Source: Basidiobolus meristosporus CBS 931.73
Lineage: Eukaryota; Basidiobolomycota; Basidiobolomycetes; Basidiobolales; Basidiobolaceae
Assembly (NCBI GenBank): GCA_002104905.1
Contig: MCFE01000601.1
Span: 1 to 54,438, forward strand
Length of the DNA: 54,438 nt
Direction of reading: 5' to 3'
Of the stretch, positions 1 to 9,786 are shown in pieces. The translations under genes were made by a program, and so were the position numbers. Under the pieces are notes generated by a model. The model made no database searches. It worked only from the letters and a program-made list of their open reading frames with translations, and was not told where the DNA came from. How positions within the stretch are numbered: the first letter of the stretch is position 1; every line of letters starts with the position of its first letter.

Positions 1-263
1 TATTGATCGATTGGCTTTTACCCAGAGTTTTGGAATGATCGCTGGGATTTCCTTCTTAGGCATCAGGACAATCGGACAACTGCATAACATATTAATTCTG
101 ATCCAGAAAATGTGAGAATGTGCAGTGAAGTAGATGACAGTTTGGTAATTTGTATCTGAGTGTTGTGTGCTTGAAGACGCTACTTAAATGAAGGATAGGG
201 AGGCCAGGACTCTACAATACTTAAGGAATAGCAAGGAACTGAGAGGGCATAGCCAACTACTCC

Positions 264-625
264 AATTTCATATTCTGGGCACCTAATATTTTGGTGAAAA
301 TGCTCAAAGTAGATCCCAGCTAGGAATTTGGGCAAAATGCTCTAAGATTACTAGACCATGATCTAAGTGACTAAGTTAGGCAAGTTCTTAGGTGTAGTTA
401 CAAAACTTGTAACACAGACTTGAGTATTATATCCATCCAATATGAGCAGAGGAAAAAACTTCAGTTATATCAGTAGTGGGCATTGCAGATAGTGACAGCT
501 TGGGGCTCATAGCCTGCTGCAAGAGATTTGGAGATATTGAATGTGATTGAGAAAACTGTTGTTGCCTATGACCTAAGTGACTAGGTCAAGTGAATATTAA
601 GATGTTATTACCAAATATACAAAAA
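264..625 (-). repeat. Decayed, internally deleted Copia-family relic
   Basis: Positions about 264-416 match the distal half of the Copia LTRs at 29063-29411 and 47034-47382: the 'TTCTGGGCACC', 'TTTTGGTGAAAAT' and 'CTAAGTGACTAAGTTAGG' stretches align in the minus orientation. Positions 417-514 align with the gag start and primer-binding-site region of the element at 29063-33642, including GGGGCTCATAGCC. From 515 a second partial LTR begins (TGCTGCAAGAGATTTGGAGATATTG). So this is a Copia insertion whose whole pol region is gone, leaving two partial LTRs and about 100 internal bases. Both ends are eroded and no target duplication is recognisable. Confidence 0.75.
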
Positions 626-1485
626 TAGCTATGTATTGTACATATTTGAGGCATTTTGTATCAGTACTCTGGTTAGTGCCATTAAAGCAGTCTGGTCTGT
701 AGCCATCATTGGATGTTTGTACATCATATAAAAAGCCTAATAGTAATCTCTTGAAACACAAACTAACAATAACTTTGCCGATAACATAAACTCATAGTAA
801 AAGTTACTTGACTTATGCTTCACTCACTATTGTTAGCATCCTTTAGTCCAAATCAGGCATGCGAAGCAACTGAACAAACTGGATTACAAATACTTGCAAT
901 TGTGAATCACTTCAGCAACAATGAAACAACCAATAATTGGTTTACCTAATTTTACAAGATGCTTCATGCAACTAGTAACAGTTCTTAACTCAGGAAGAAC
1001 AATCATAATGATATCAGATCCAAAGTAAATATAGGTAAGTACTAGGTGAGTGCAGTTGACAATATTTCAATAAAGTTGAAGCAGATTTGCCACAAAATCC
1101 TGATATTCCAGTTGGTAGTGTTCGCCAGGTAGTAACATAGAATTTTTCTACAAAGTACTCGAGATCTGCGCCAATATCCAAGCTCTTGTCAATCCGAAAT
1201 TTGGAAATAGCGCTCCACTTAACTCATATAATTGGTCAAGTAGCTGAAATTCGACCAACCGGTGCAAATGCCAAGTCTTTGATTTCTTCTGCATTACATC
1301 GCTACATCTTGCATTGTCGATGATACCACTCAGTCCACCTTTACGGCATATTGATCTCCTAATCAGAGACAATGTTTAACGCCAAGGAATAAATTCATGC
1401 AAAGTGCAGAGGTCGAACAACCTGAATAAAAGCCCAGCTTGTCACCCAGGTACGAGCATCAATCTTGCACTGCATCGCATTCATC
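626..1485. other. AT-rich interval without a clear gene
   Basis: No convincing gene. The only coding-like stretch is a minus-strand reading frame at 1148-1372 whose last about 45 codons (including the peptide LVEFQLLDQLYELSGALFPN) look protein-like. A possible upstream donor/acceptor pair would extend it, but no family is recognised and a consistent exon chain could not be built. It may be the 3' remnant of a gene. Confidence 0.3.
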
Positions 1486-3583
1486 ATGACCATCTCCAAC
1501 TCGAATGGCTCCTCCTTTTATGGTGCTAGAAGCGCTCGGAGAGTTGCTGTGAAAGAATGTAAGAAGTGTTCATGCTACTCTCAATTGATCCATCAGTACT
1601 GACCACATCACATCAGTCAGCAAATCAGAAATAGCCAACCGAATTCAGAATAGCAACCTCGTCCGTCTAGTGGACGCATATCGCTCATTTGGCCACAAAT
1701 GCGCCAACATCGATCCACTGAATATGTGGCATCAGAGGTATGCTCACCATCCATGTGTGATGAACCCCAGTAGCTAACATCATGAACTTGCAGCCGCGAC
1801 GCGTCCTTGGACCCATCAACCTATGGACTAGATGACCCTCAAGCCGAATACCAACTTGAAGGTAAGATCAGCCACTACTGATCACTGACTGCAATACTCA
1901 CCAGTGCATTAGGAATTGTGAGTATGAAGGGTCTGTCAAAAGCAACGCTTGCTCAGATCATCGAGCATCTCGAGAATGTTTACTGTGGCCACATGGCATT
2001 TGAGTTTATGCACATCACCGTAAGTCCTCTTGCTATGTGATGATTCAGCTTGACACCCACTAATGTTGACGTGCAGGATAACTCTTTGCGCAGGTGGTTT
2101 GCTAGCCAAGCCGAGACAAGTATCGATACCAACTTCTCCAAGGAGGAAAAGTACAAGTTTCTTGAGTTGATGACCAGGTCGGAGACCTTCGATCATTACA
2201 TGATGCGTGAGTGTGGCCATCGGAAACAGTTCAGCCTGGAAGGCTCTGAGAGTGCGCTTGTTGCGCTCCAACAGGTCCTGGAGCACTCCAGTAAGGCAGG
2301 AGTGCTGGAGGTGGTGATGTGCCTGACTCACCGTTGTCGTATGCAGATCATGATGGAATTACTGGGAGTTCCCAAGGACTCGCTGTTCCGTAAGTTCCAA
2401 GGGCTCTCCGAATTTCCCGACGAAATCCCTTCCCATATCATTGGCGACCTGGTGTATAACGCACAGGCCTCCGTAGACCTAAAACTTGGCGGCAAACACC
2501 CACTGCATGTGTCCGTAGTCCCCAATCCCTGTCATCTGGAACTCGTGAATCCAGTTGCCCTTGGCAAAGTCAGAGCCAAGCAGGAGGATTATTTGTCACA
2601 GGAGACGGATGTCTGCAAGGTACACCCCCCTGAACAACCTATCCTCGACCCAAGGGAAGCTTGAACTGGTGGATAGCCCGCTTGGTGAGCTAGCAGTGAT
2701 GAGCTACGAGTATGGCATGTCCTTGGAGACTCCAAACCGGCTGAACATGTGGGAAGCTCAGCTCGGCGACTTCTTCAACTCAGCACAGGAGGTGATCGAC
2801 AGCTTCATCTCTGGAGGGGAAGAGAAATGGCTGCGTCAGTCGGGCCTAGTACTGGTGCTTCCTCATGGGTACGAAGGTGCGGGCCCTGAGCACACCTCAT
2901 GCCGCATCGAGCGCTTTCTGCAACTGTCCAGCGATCGGTTCAATGTCACCGATCCAAATGTTAGCAATAATGTGAACTGGCATGTGGTGAATTGCTCGAC
3001 TCCAGCCCAATACTTCCATGTGCTACGCCGCCAGATGAAGCGAAACTATCGCAAGCCGCTGATTGTTGTTGGCCCCAAAAGGCTCACGCGCATTCCCAAG
3101 GCAGTCTCTGATCTGGATGACTTCGCACCGGGAACCTCATTCCAGCCGGTGATTTCTGATATGGAAGCCAACAAGCTATCAGTCCGACGAGTGATCTTCG
3201 TCTCTGGCAAGCTGTACTATGAGCTGCTAGAGGAACGGGCCAAGAAAGAAATGGTGGTTCAAGTGGCGCTAATCAGGGTGGAGGAATACTCCCCGTTCCC
3301 CAAAGAAGACTTGGAAGCGGAGATATCCAAGTATCCATCAGCATCCGAATTTGTGTGGTGCCAAGAGGAGACACAAAACGGCGGAGCGTGGTACTTCATG
3401 GAATCGAGGCTCAATCAGCTACTACCCAGCCAACACAAGCTCAAATACATTGGGAGAGCTGCTTGTGCTGCCCCAGCCAATGGTATTTACGTGAAGCACC
3501 TTGCCGAGCAGAAGCAAATCTATCAAGAGGCCCTTGCCCTATCATCCGCACCACCCAATCCCCATGTATACGCATACGACTAG
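1486..3583 (+). pseudogene. DHTKD1/OGDH-E1-like protein lacking its ThDP core, with one frame break
   Basis: This resembles the E1 component of 2-oxoacid dehydrogenases, closest to DHTKD1 (2-oxoadipate dehydrogenase, mitochondrial lysine catabolism) in motifs such as FRKFQGLSEFPDE, GGKHPLHVSVVPNP and WEAQLGDFFNSAQ. Exons that keep phase are 1486-1558, 1617-1737, 1794-1861, 1913-2019 and 2077 onward. N-terminal E1 features are present (VRLVDAYRSFGHKCANIDPL). After VNPVALGKVRAKQ (about 2577) the sequence jumps to SQETD (about 2598), which in the family lies some 330-350 residues later, so the GDA..F.GQG thiamine-diphosphate/Mg region is missing in frame. An extra G at 2617-2620 then shifts the frame. 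The C-terminal transketolase-like part (YTPLNNL to 3583) is open. The family motif MPHRGR reads LTHRCR. No mitochondrial presequence was recognised. It is either a pseudogene or a noncatalytic paralogue whose frame break is a sequencing error. Confidence 0.8.
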
Positions 3584-4448
3584 GTTATATGATAGAGTTT
3601 CCTCCTAGTCAAAAGTAGGATATTCATTTTCTGTAGATCGGCATATTAAGCAAGTAAAAAATAGCATCTTAATCCTTGAAAAACCAAGCACAAGTTCAGC
3701 GTGTATATAAGAAGTGAGACTTATTGAAAAGTAGTGATCACTCAACAAGTTACAGAGAGTGTATGTTATCCAAGCATTTATTATAATCATGAGTATCACC
3801 CGGATTGACTATGTCTGCTAGTTATAACGTTGGCAATGTTGGTGAACTTTCCCTTTTCTCTTGCCATCCCTGATAATGTCGGGCCTCAAGCTGTAGCTAA
3901 CCAAATTAAGGATATCAGATTAAACAGAAATTTCGGCTACTGTTGCTAGTGTACAGTTCCACATGGTGGATAAAGGTTTAAGCATGGTTGTGTCCGCTTG
4001 GTTGAAAGTTTGTATTGCATAGTCAATACCATGCATAATTGATGCAACACTTACCAATAATACCAAATCAAGAATCTATACCAGGAATTCGAAACAATTT
4101 ACTGGTGTTTGAGATTGTGTAAAGTAATCACCACTATTCTGGTCAAAAGCATGAGAAATGCGTAATAAGCAGCCAAGCTAGACTTTTCGTCGGCATTGTT
4201 GACCACGTTATGAGCATAAACTCTTTCTGTTACTGGCCATGTTGTAGTAAGCCTGCCAACATGTATCATCTAGTATTGGTCTGTATACATTATGCTACAG
4301 CCAAGGATGCCAATTTGCATTAGCAATTCGAAATCTCTTGGGATCATTTCGCGTGGATAGGCGGAATGATACCTTTTATATCCATAAACAGGCATGCTGG
4401 CCTATCAGCGCACATGTCAAGCGAAGAGTGGTTCCCGGAGAGTGGAAA
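3584..4448. other. Intergenic, no feature seen
   Basis: AT-rich spacer between the E1-like gene and the F-box gene. Short open frames on both strands have no recognisable motif, and no RNA gene or repeat was recognised. Confidence 0.6.
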
Positions 4449-4454
4449 TATAAA
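4449..4454 (+). promoter_or_regulatory. TATA box of the F-box gene
   Basis: TATAAA lies 50 bases upstream of the ATG at 4504. This supports the downstream start over the in-frame ATG at 4366, which would sit upstream of the TATA box. Confidence 0.5.
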
Positions 4455-4503
4455 TGCCACTCGCCCGTCTGTAGTCTCAACAATCCATCTCTTTAGAGCA
4501 ATC

Positions 4504-5085
4504 ATGAATACGAATACAGCTGACTCCTTTGACGCATTCTCTCCCGAGTTGATTGCCGAAATCTTCAGCTACTTACCAGTCCGCGATGTATGTCAATGCT
4601 CCCTTGTCTCACAGCAATGGGGGGCAATCAGCAGCAGCGAACACTTATGGCGCAATCTGTGCAAGGAGGCCTGGAAGGGGAAGAAGGGGTGGTCAGGCGT
4701 TGCCCAACTATCGGTTGATCAAGTCGCTTCCACTCTCATCTCCAAAAACACTTTGCCTGCTGAAAAACTGGCATTCAGTGGCCATGCAAGCTGGAAGCTC
4801 TGGTTCATAGTATCACACAAGGATAGTCAGAGGACTTCTGTCACCACTGATGATGTATTTGGTGACTGGATTCTCCACATTGGGATCAACCAGAAATGCG
4901 ACCCAATTCGCACTCGATTCGAGTCGGATTTTTCATTTTTCTGCGAGAACACCGGTGCATTGAAGTGGGAAGTGGTAGGCAATACCATCAAACTACCCGA
5001 CTCCCCCCCCCCCTTGCGAGTAAAAAGAACCGCTAATTGGGGCTGGAAGCTACATTGTCCATATTCTGCATTCTATCAGGTATAG
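4504..5085 (+). CDS. F-box protein
   Basis: A 193-aa single-exon protein with an F-box at about residues 8-50 (FSPELIAEIFSYLPVRDVCQCS, then SQQWGAISSSEHLWRNLC). F-box proteins bind Skp1 and act as substrate receptors of SCF ubiquitin ligases. The remaining about 140 residues contain no WD40, LRR or Kelch repeat that I recognise. They hold a Trp-rich segment (HASWKLWFIVSHK and VFGDWILHIG), so the substrate is unknown. The start at 4504 is preferred because a TATA box sits 50 bases upstream; the same frame is open back to 4366. A poly(C) run codes three prolines near the C-terminus. AATAAA at 5131-5136 is a possible poly(A) signal. No introns are evident. Confidence 0.8.
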   Translation: MNTNTADSFDAFSPELIAEIFSYLPVRDVCQCSLVSQQWGAISSSEHLWRNLCKEAWKGKKGWSGVAQLSVDQVASTLISKNTLPAEKLAFSGHASWKLWFIVSHKDSQRTSVTTDDVFGDWILHIGINQKCDPIRTRFESDFSFFCENTGALKWEVVGNTIKLPDSPPPLRVKRTANWGWKLHCPYSAFYQV

Positions 5086-6190
5086 TAGACGATGCAACCA
5101 TGTATGTTGTTTATATAGAGAATTGTACATAATAAATCAATTAGACTGAGAATTCCATTTATTTTGACCACTCTAATGCACATATTATCCAATATTCACT
5201 GATGACTAGTGTTCTAGCCATACTTGATATGAATATTCATTGCTATGGATTCATATAGTTTAGTAAAGCTGTTTTACCCATCAGTATGTGGAGCAAGTAG
5301 AATATGCAACTAGGTTGTGATTTTGAGCGAGAGGCTACTTAGTAAGAATGAGCTATCCTCATGTTTGATGCACCTTGTACACGTCTTGTGCAACGTCTGT
5401 GGTCCTTACCCATTATGGATAATTAGTAAATAGGCTACATAATGAATTCCCAATAAACCCACAATGTATATAGGAGCATGGTACATGACAATTCAAGAGC
5501 AACACCTTTCAGTTATATGAATACTTAGCCACACACTCTCATAAATGGAATGTCCAGGCTACTTATGGATGGCTTTGGTTTTTGCAGGTTTACATAATCA
5601 GTAGTAAACACTCTTGCTTTTCTCTCATTGGCAGTGAACATGAACAGAATGAGCGCAAATGCAAAAGTGCAGTAGTTATTCAAGCATCATATATCCAGAG
5701 TACACAGAGTATCACTTAGTATACTATATCCAATGATTATCAACATGTTTTGGTCGGGCCTTAGACCAATGAGCTTGGTTGATATAATATTCAGAAAATT
5801 TTGTTGGTGTTTCATATAGATGGATTCCATGTTACATCAAGTCTGAGGCAATGAGTACCGGTTAACCAATACTCGACAATGATACACGGGTAAATGCCTA
5901 CCAACAATGATGGTCCGTACTAAATAGGAACAATCCAGAAAGGCTGCCGCCAGATATTAATGCATCTAGAGGCCACAAGGTGCAACACTCGAAAGTGTGC
6001 AATGCACCTCGACCCGGAGGAATATTTTAACCTGGATTGCTTGCAACAACGACCCATCCTGGAAAAACGGAACCAAATTAATTGCGCTCAATCTTGGCAA
6101 TCAACGCGGAATTGATAGGATTGCTAATTTTAATCGACCAATTCCGCCGCACGCCTCTGCGGAATACTACTGCGGAGTTTGGATGTTTGC
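5086..6190. other. Long AT-rich intergenic interval
   Basis: About 1.1 kb with no convincing reading frame, tRNA-like element or LTR match. Short frames at 5997-6197 (+) and 6078-6413 (-) have no recognisable motif. Confidence 0.5.
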
Positions 6191-6197
6191 TATATAG
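6191..6197 (+). promoter_or_regulatory. TATA box of the tandem-repeat protein gene
   Basis: TATATAG lies about 50 bases before the ATG at 6245. The same spacing is seen for other genes here (4449, 21583), which supports 6245 as the start of a transcribed gene. Confidence 0.5.
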
Positions 6198-6244
6198 CAC
6201 CCATCCAGCGTTCTCCAACCTCAACTGAAGCAAATCAAATCTAA

Positions 6245-8472
6245 ATGTGTGATATGAACCGTAAGTCTGATCTTGGAAGCCCAATTCGTGATATTCTACT
6301 GGAAAGTGAAATGGCCGGTGATGTGTGCAATCCCCGTTTTGCATCGAGACACGACGATTCAAGTTCTCATTCTTCAATTGATGATTCTCCTCAGAATGGG
6401 AATGATTTATCAAGTGACAGTGAGCATGAGTGTGTCTTCCATCGATGTGATTTTATCGATAGGAGAAATCGTGGTAGTTGGCGTGGTAGTTGGGATACCA
6501 GATTTCGTTCCAGACCCGGTGATGGTGAATTTCATCGTGGCTTTGGACCTTGGGATGAAATGAGTGGGGGATCGCGCCGTTGTGGTAGGCGTTGGAATGA
6601 TGAATCAAACAAATGTGAAAGGAGTGGATGTGGTCATCGCAAAGACAAGCATACTCCTGATCAGCATGATGATGAATCAAAGCACAATAAGCCAGGAAAA
6701 TCCCCCAGTGACAAGGACCCCAATACAATGCAAGAACACAGATCATCAAGACACCACAGAAAACATTGTTGTGGCACAAATCCTAAGAATAAGCCGTCAC
6801 ATAGTGATGGTGAATTGATTGGAAGTGACAAAACCAACCGGAGAATTCCATCAAGACATGGTAGAAAATGTAAGAATGCTGAGCACAAAAGTCATCAGGA
6901 GGGCGAGTCTGGGAAGGAAACTCCACAAAGATGTGGTGGTAGACATGGATTCGAGAAAGGATCCCATCCAAGTCATGGTGGAAGACACTGGGGCTTTGGG
7001 CCTGAAGAAGGATTTCCTCCAAGCCATGGTGGACCCTGGGGTTTTGGGCCTGAAGAAGGGTTCCCTCCGAGACGTAGTGGACCATGGAGCTTTGGACTCG
7101 AAGAAGGTTTCCCTCCAAGACATGGTGGAAGACACCACCGGGGCTTTGGACCCGAAAGAGGATTTCCTCCAAGATGCGGTGGACCCTGGGGCTTTGGGCC
7201 TGAAGAAGGTTTCCCTCCGAGACGTGGTGGGCCATGGAGCTTTGGACTCGAAAGAGGATTTCCTCCAAGATGCGGTGGACCCTGGGGCTTTGGGCCTGAA
7301 GAAGGTTTCCCTCCGAGACGTGGCGGGCCATGGAGCTTTGAACCCGAAGAAGGTTTCCCTCCAAGACGTGGTGGAAGACACCACAGGGGCTTTGGGCCCG
7401 AAGGAGGATTCCCTCCAAGATGCAGTGGACCCTGGAGCTTTGGGCCCGAAGGAATATTTCCTCCAAGACATGGTGGAAGACACCGGGGCTTTGGGCCTGA
7501 AGGATTCCCTCCGAGACGTGGTGGGAGACACCGGGGCTTTGAGCCCGAAGAAGGATTCCCCTCAGGACTCGGTGATGAGCATTGTGAATTTGGACCCGAA
7601 GAAAGATTTCCTCCAAGACATGGTGGAAGACACTGGGGCTTTGGGCCCGAAGAAGGGTTCCCTCCAAGACGTGGTGGACCCTGGAGCTTTGGGTCTGAAG
7701 AAGGATTCCCTCAAAGATATGGTGGAGGACATTGGGGCTTTGGGCCCGAAGGAGGATTTCCTCCAAGATGCGGTGGACCCTGGGGCTTTGGGCCTGAAGA
7801 AGGTTTCCCTCCGAGACGTGGTGGGCCATGGAGCTTTGAACTCGATGAAGGTTTCCCTCCAAGACATGGTGGAAGACACTGGGGCTTTGGGCCCGAAGGA
7901 GGATTCCCTTCAAGATGTGATGGAAGACACTATGGATTTAAATCCGATGAAAGATCTCGTTCAAGACACGCCGGAAGACACTATGGGGGTGGATCTGAAG
8001 GAGAACTTCCTTCAAGACATGGTGAAAGACACTGGGGCTGCGGGCCCAAATGGAGGATTCCGTCCAAGATGTTGTGGACCTTGGGGCGAAGGAAAATTCC
8101 CCACAAGACATGGTGGAGGGCACCGTGACTGTGAATCCAAAGGAAAATTCCATTCAAGATGTAGCAGAAAATACTGGGACCCAGAGTACGAAGAAGGATT
8201 CTTTCCAAGATGTAATTCTGGGACACTGTGACGAAGAAAAATGCCCTTCCCGACATGAAAAACCTCAAGGAGACAAGTCACCGTGTGGAAGTGACGACGA
8301 AGACCCAAATCTATCTGATGAGCCATATCAAGGAACAGACAAGGGCAAAAGTAAAGAAGCCGAGCCTCAAGATGAAGACGAGGATTTGGAAGCCAGTGAG
8401 GATGGCATTATTATGCTAGGCAAACCATCTGAAGGTACCAGTGATGGAGGAGCCAACGACCAAGCCATATGA
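6245..8472 (+). CDS. Gly/Pro/Phe/Arg/His-rich tandem-repeat protein, two apparent frame breaks
   Basis: Unrecognised low-complexity protein. Residues 1-230 (frame of 6245) are hydrophilic and rich in Asp, Ser, His and Arg, without a signal peptide. From about 6955 the protein is built of 16-18-residue units with consensus GFGPEEGFPPRRGG plus PWS or RHW. The frame from 6245 ends at 8128, but the repeat signature moves to the +1 frame near 8040 (FPTRHGGGHRDCESKGKFH) and again near 8220, where a third frame carries an acidic tail (DEEKCPSRHEKPQGDKS, then DEDEDLEASEDG) to the stop at 8472. Two one-base indels, sequencing errors or unseen introns could explain this. A TATA box lies at 6191 and AATAAA at 8510-8515. 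The likely product is an intrinsically disordered, possibly structural or phase-separating protein; this is inference. Confidence 0.55.
6955..8060 (+). repeat. Coding minisatellite with units of 48, 51 and 54 bp
   Basis: About 20 head-to-tail units. All unit lengths are multiples of three, so several reading frames stay open. A 96-bp higher-order unit (PPRCGGPWGFGPEEG, then PPRRGGPWSFG) occurs in near-identical tandem at about 7160-7350 and again at about 7755-7850, showing recent unequal exchange or conversion. Unit divergence increases toward 8000. Confidence 0.9.
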
Positions 8473-8781
8473 GTGGCATTTGGCGGACAGTTTAAATTTA
8501 ACAAATTCAAATAAACGTATTCATTCACGAAAACAAAGCTCAATTTACCGTAATTCTTTAGGATAAAACATTAATATGCTGATCACGTTGTATTGATAAA
8601 ATGCTGGATTATACGAGAAAATGGGTGAAACAATTAGAAGTCAAACACTATTTCATAATCCCAGGTTTACGAATCGATGTCATCTGACGGTTTCCAGAAG
8701 GGATAATGCGATGAAAATCGTCAGTGACAACTAACCAACCCATCTTGCTTCTTTATCTCAAGGTTCTATCGTAATCGTAAC

Positions 8782-9696
8782 ATGCTGGCCACAACAGTTT
8801 TAACACGCTGCGTGCGCTTAAATTCAGCCAGTCAGCTTCGCCGCAGCCTACAGATAGGCACACGAAGCGTTTCTAACTTAGTCCTAAAGGAGGCAGATTC
8901 CAGTGGGGTCGTAACACTCAAGCTCAACGCTCCCCCAGTAAATGCTTTGACACGGCCTCTACTCTCGGAAATTAGCAACAGTCTTCATGAGATAGTCACA
9001 CAAGTTGACCTCAAGAAGTCGGAATCGCAAGCACCGTTAGTGAACGGGGTGGTGTTGACTTCCAACTTAAATCATCAATTCTGCGCAGGCCTTGACCTAC
9101 GTGAACTCCACCACCCCGACCCCGAAAAGTTGAAAGACTACCTACAGCTATTCTTGAAGACACTTCGTAGTCTCGCCGCTCTGCCGATACCTACGGCGGC
9201 GGTCTACAATGGCCATGCACTTGCGGGAGGAGCTGTACTAGGCATGGCCTGCGAGCGCCGATTCCTTTTTAGGGGACAGCCCCCAAAGTCTCAAAATGGC
9301 GCCTCCTACTGGGTCGGACTCAACGAGACAGCAATTGGACTGGCAATTCCTCCGTTTTTGAGAGAACTAGCCCATTTCGTAGTGAATTATCCGGCAGAAT
9401 TCGATGTGTATTTAGAGCACGGGACTGTATTTCAGCCTGATGATGCATACAAAGTTGGGATGGTGGACGACATCGATGACGAGTTGGAGCAAGCCACCGC
9501 CAAGGCCCGAGAGTGGTGTCTTAGCGAGAGTGTGCAACAACCCAGGGATGAGCGAATGCAAGCCAAACTCAGGGCTCGTGCTCGCCTTCTCAAGGTGTTG
9601 GATGACATAGATGGGCAATCGAACCATCTTCTGGAGTCCGTACTAAAACCTGGCTTCCAACAAGGGCTGGATGCACGGTTCAAGAAATCAGCTTAG
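8782..9696 (+). CDS. ECI1: Mitochondrial delta3,delta2-enoyl-CoA isomerase
   Basis: A 304-aa member of the crotonase superfamily. It isomerises 3-enoyl-CoA to 2-trans-enoyl-CoA so that unsaturated fatty acids can enter beta-oxidation. The N-terminus (MLATTVLTRCVRLNSASQL, then RRSLQ) is Arg/Ser-rich without acids, a typical matrix-targeting presequence. The fold motifs are in order: NAPPVNALT near residue 52, FCAGLDL near 97 (CoA oxyanion-hole region), NGHALAGGAVL near 145, and GLNETAIG near 185, where the Glu matches the single catalytic glutamate of the ECI1 type rather than the two of hydratases. A short insert (RGQPPKSQNGASY) precedes the NET motif. There are no introns. AATAAA lies at 9750-9755. 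The gene converges on G-alpha 1, with 90 bases between the stops. Confidence 0.88.
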   Translation: MLATTVLTRCVRLNSASQLRRSLQIGTRSVSNLVLKEADSSGVVTLKLNAPPVNALTRPLLSEISNSLHEIVTQVDLKKSESQAPLVNGVVLTSNLNHQFCAGLDLRELHHPDPEKLKDYLQLFLKTLRSLAALPIPTAAVYNGHALAGGAVLGMACERRFLFRGQPPKSQNGASYWVGLNETAIGLAIPPFLRELAHFVVNYPAEFDVYLEHGTVFQPDDAYKVGMVDDIDDELEQATAKAREWCLSESVQQPRDERMQAKLRARARLLKVLDDIDGQSNHLLESVLKPGFQQGLDARFKKSA

Positions 9697-9786
9697 TCGG
9701 TGTGTGTTAAGTGTGTTTATTATTATATATTATACGGGCTCGAACAATCAATAAAAATAGGCTTGATGATGGGCTGTACAGGATGC

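Noticed and set aside
4366-4503. Longer N-terminus of the F-box protein from ATG 4366
   Set aside because: A TATA box at 4449 lies inside this extension, so the downstream start is more likely.
6783-7913. 376-codon open frame on the minus strand across the repeat array
   Set aside because: Shadow of the coding minisatellite: unit lengths are multiples of three and lack stops on this strand too. There is no start context or independent support.
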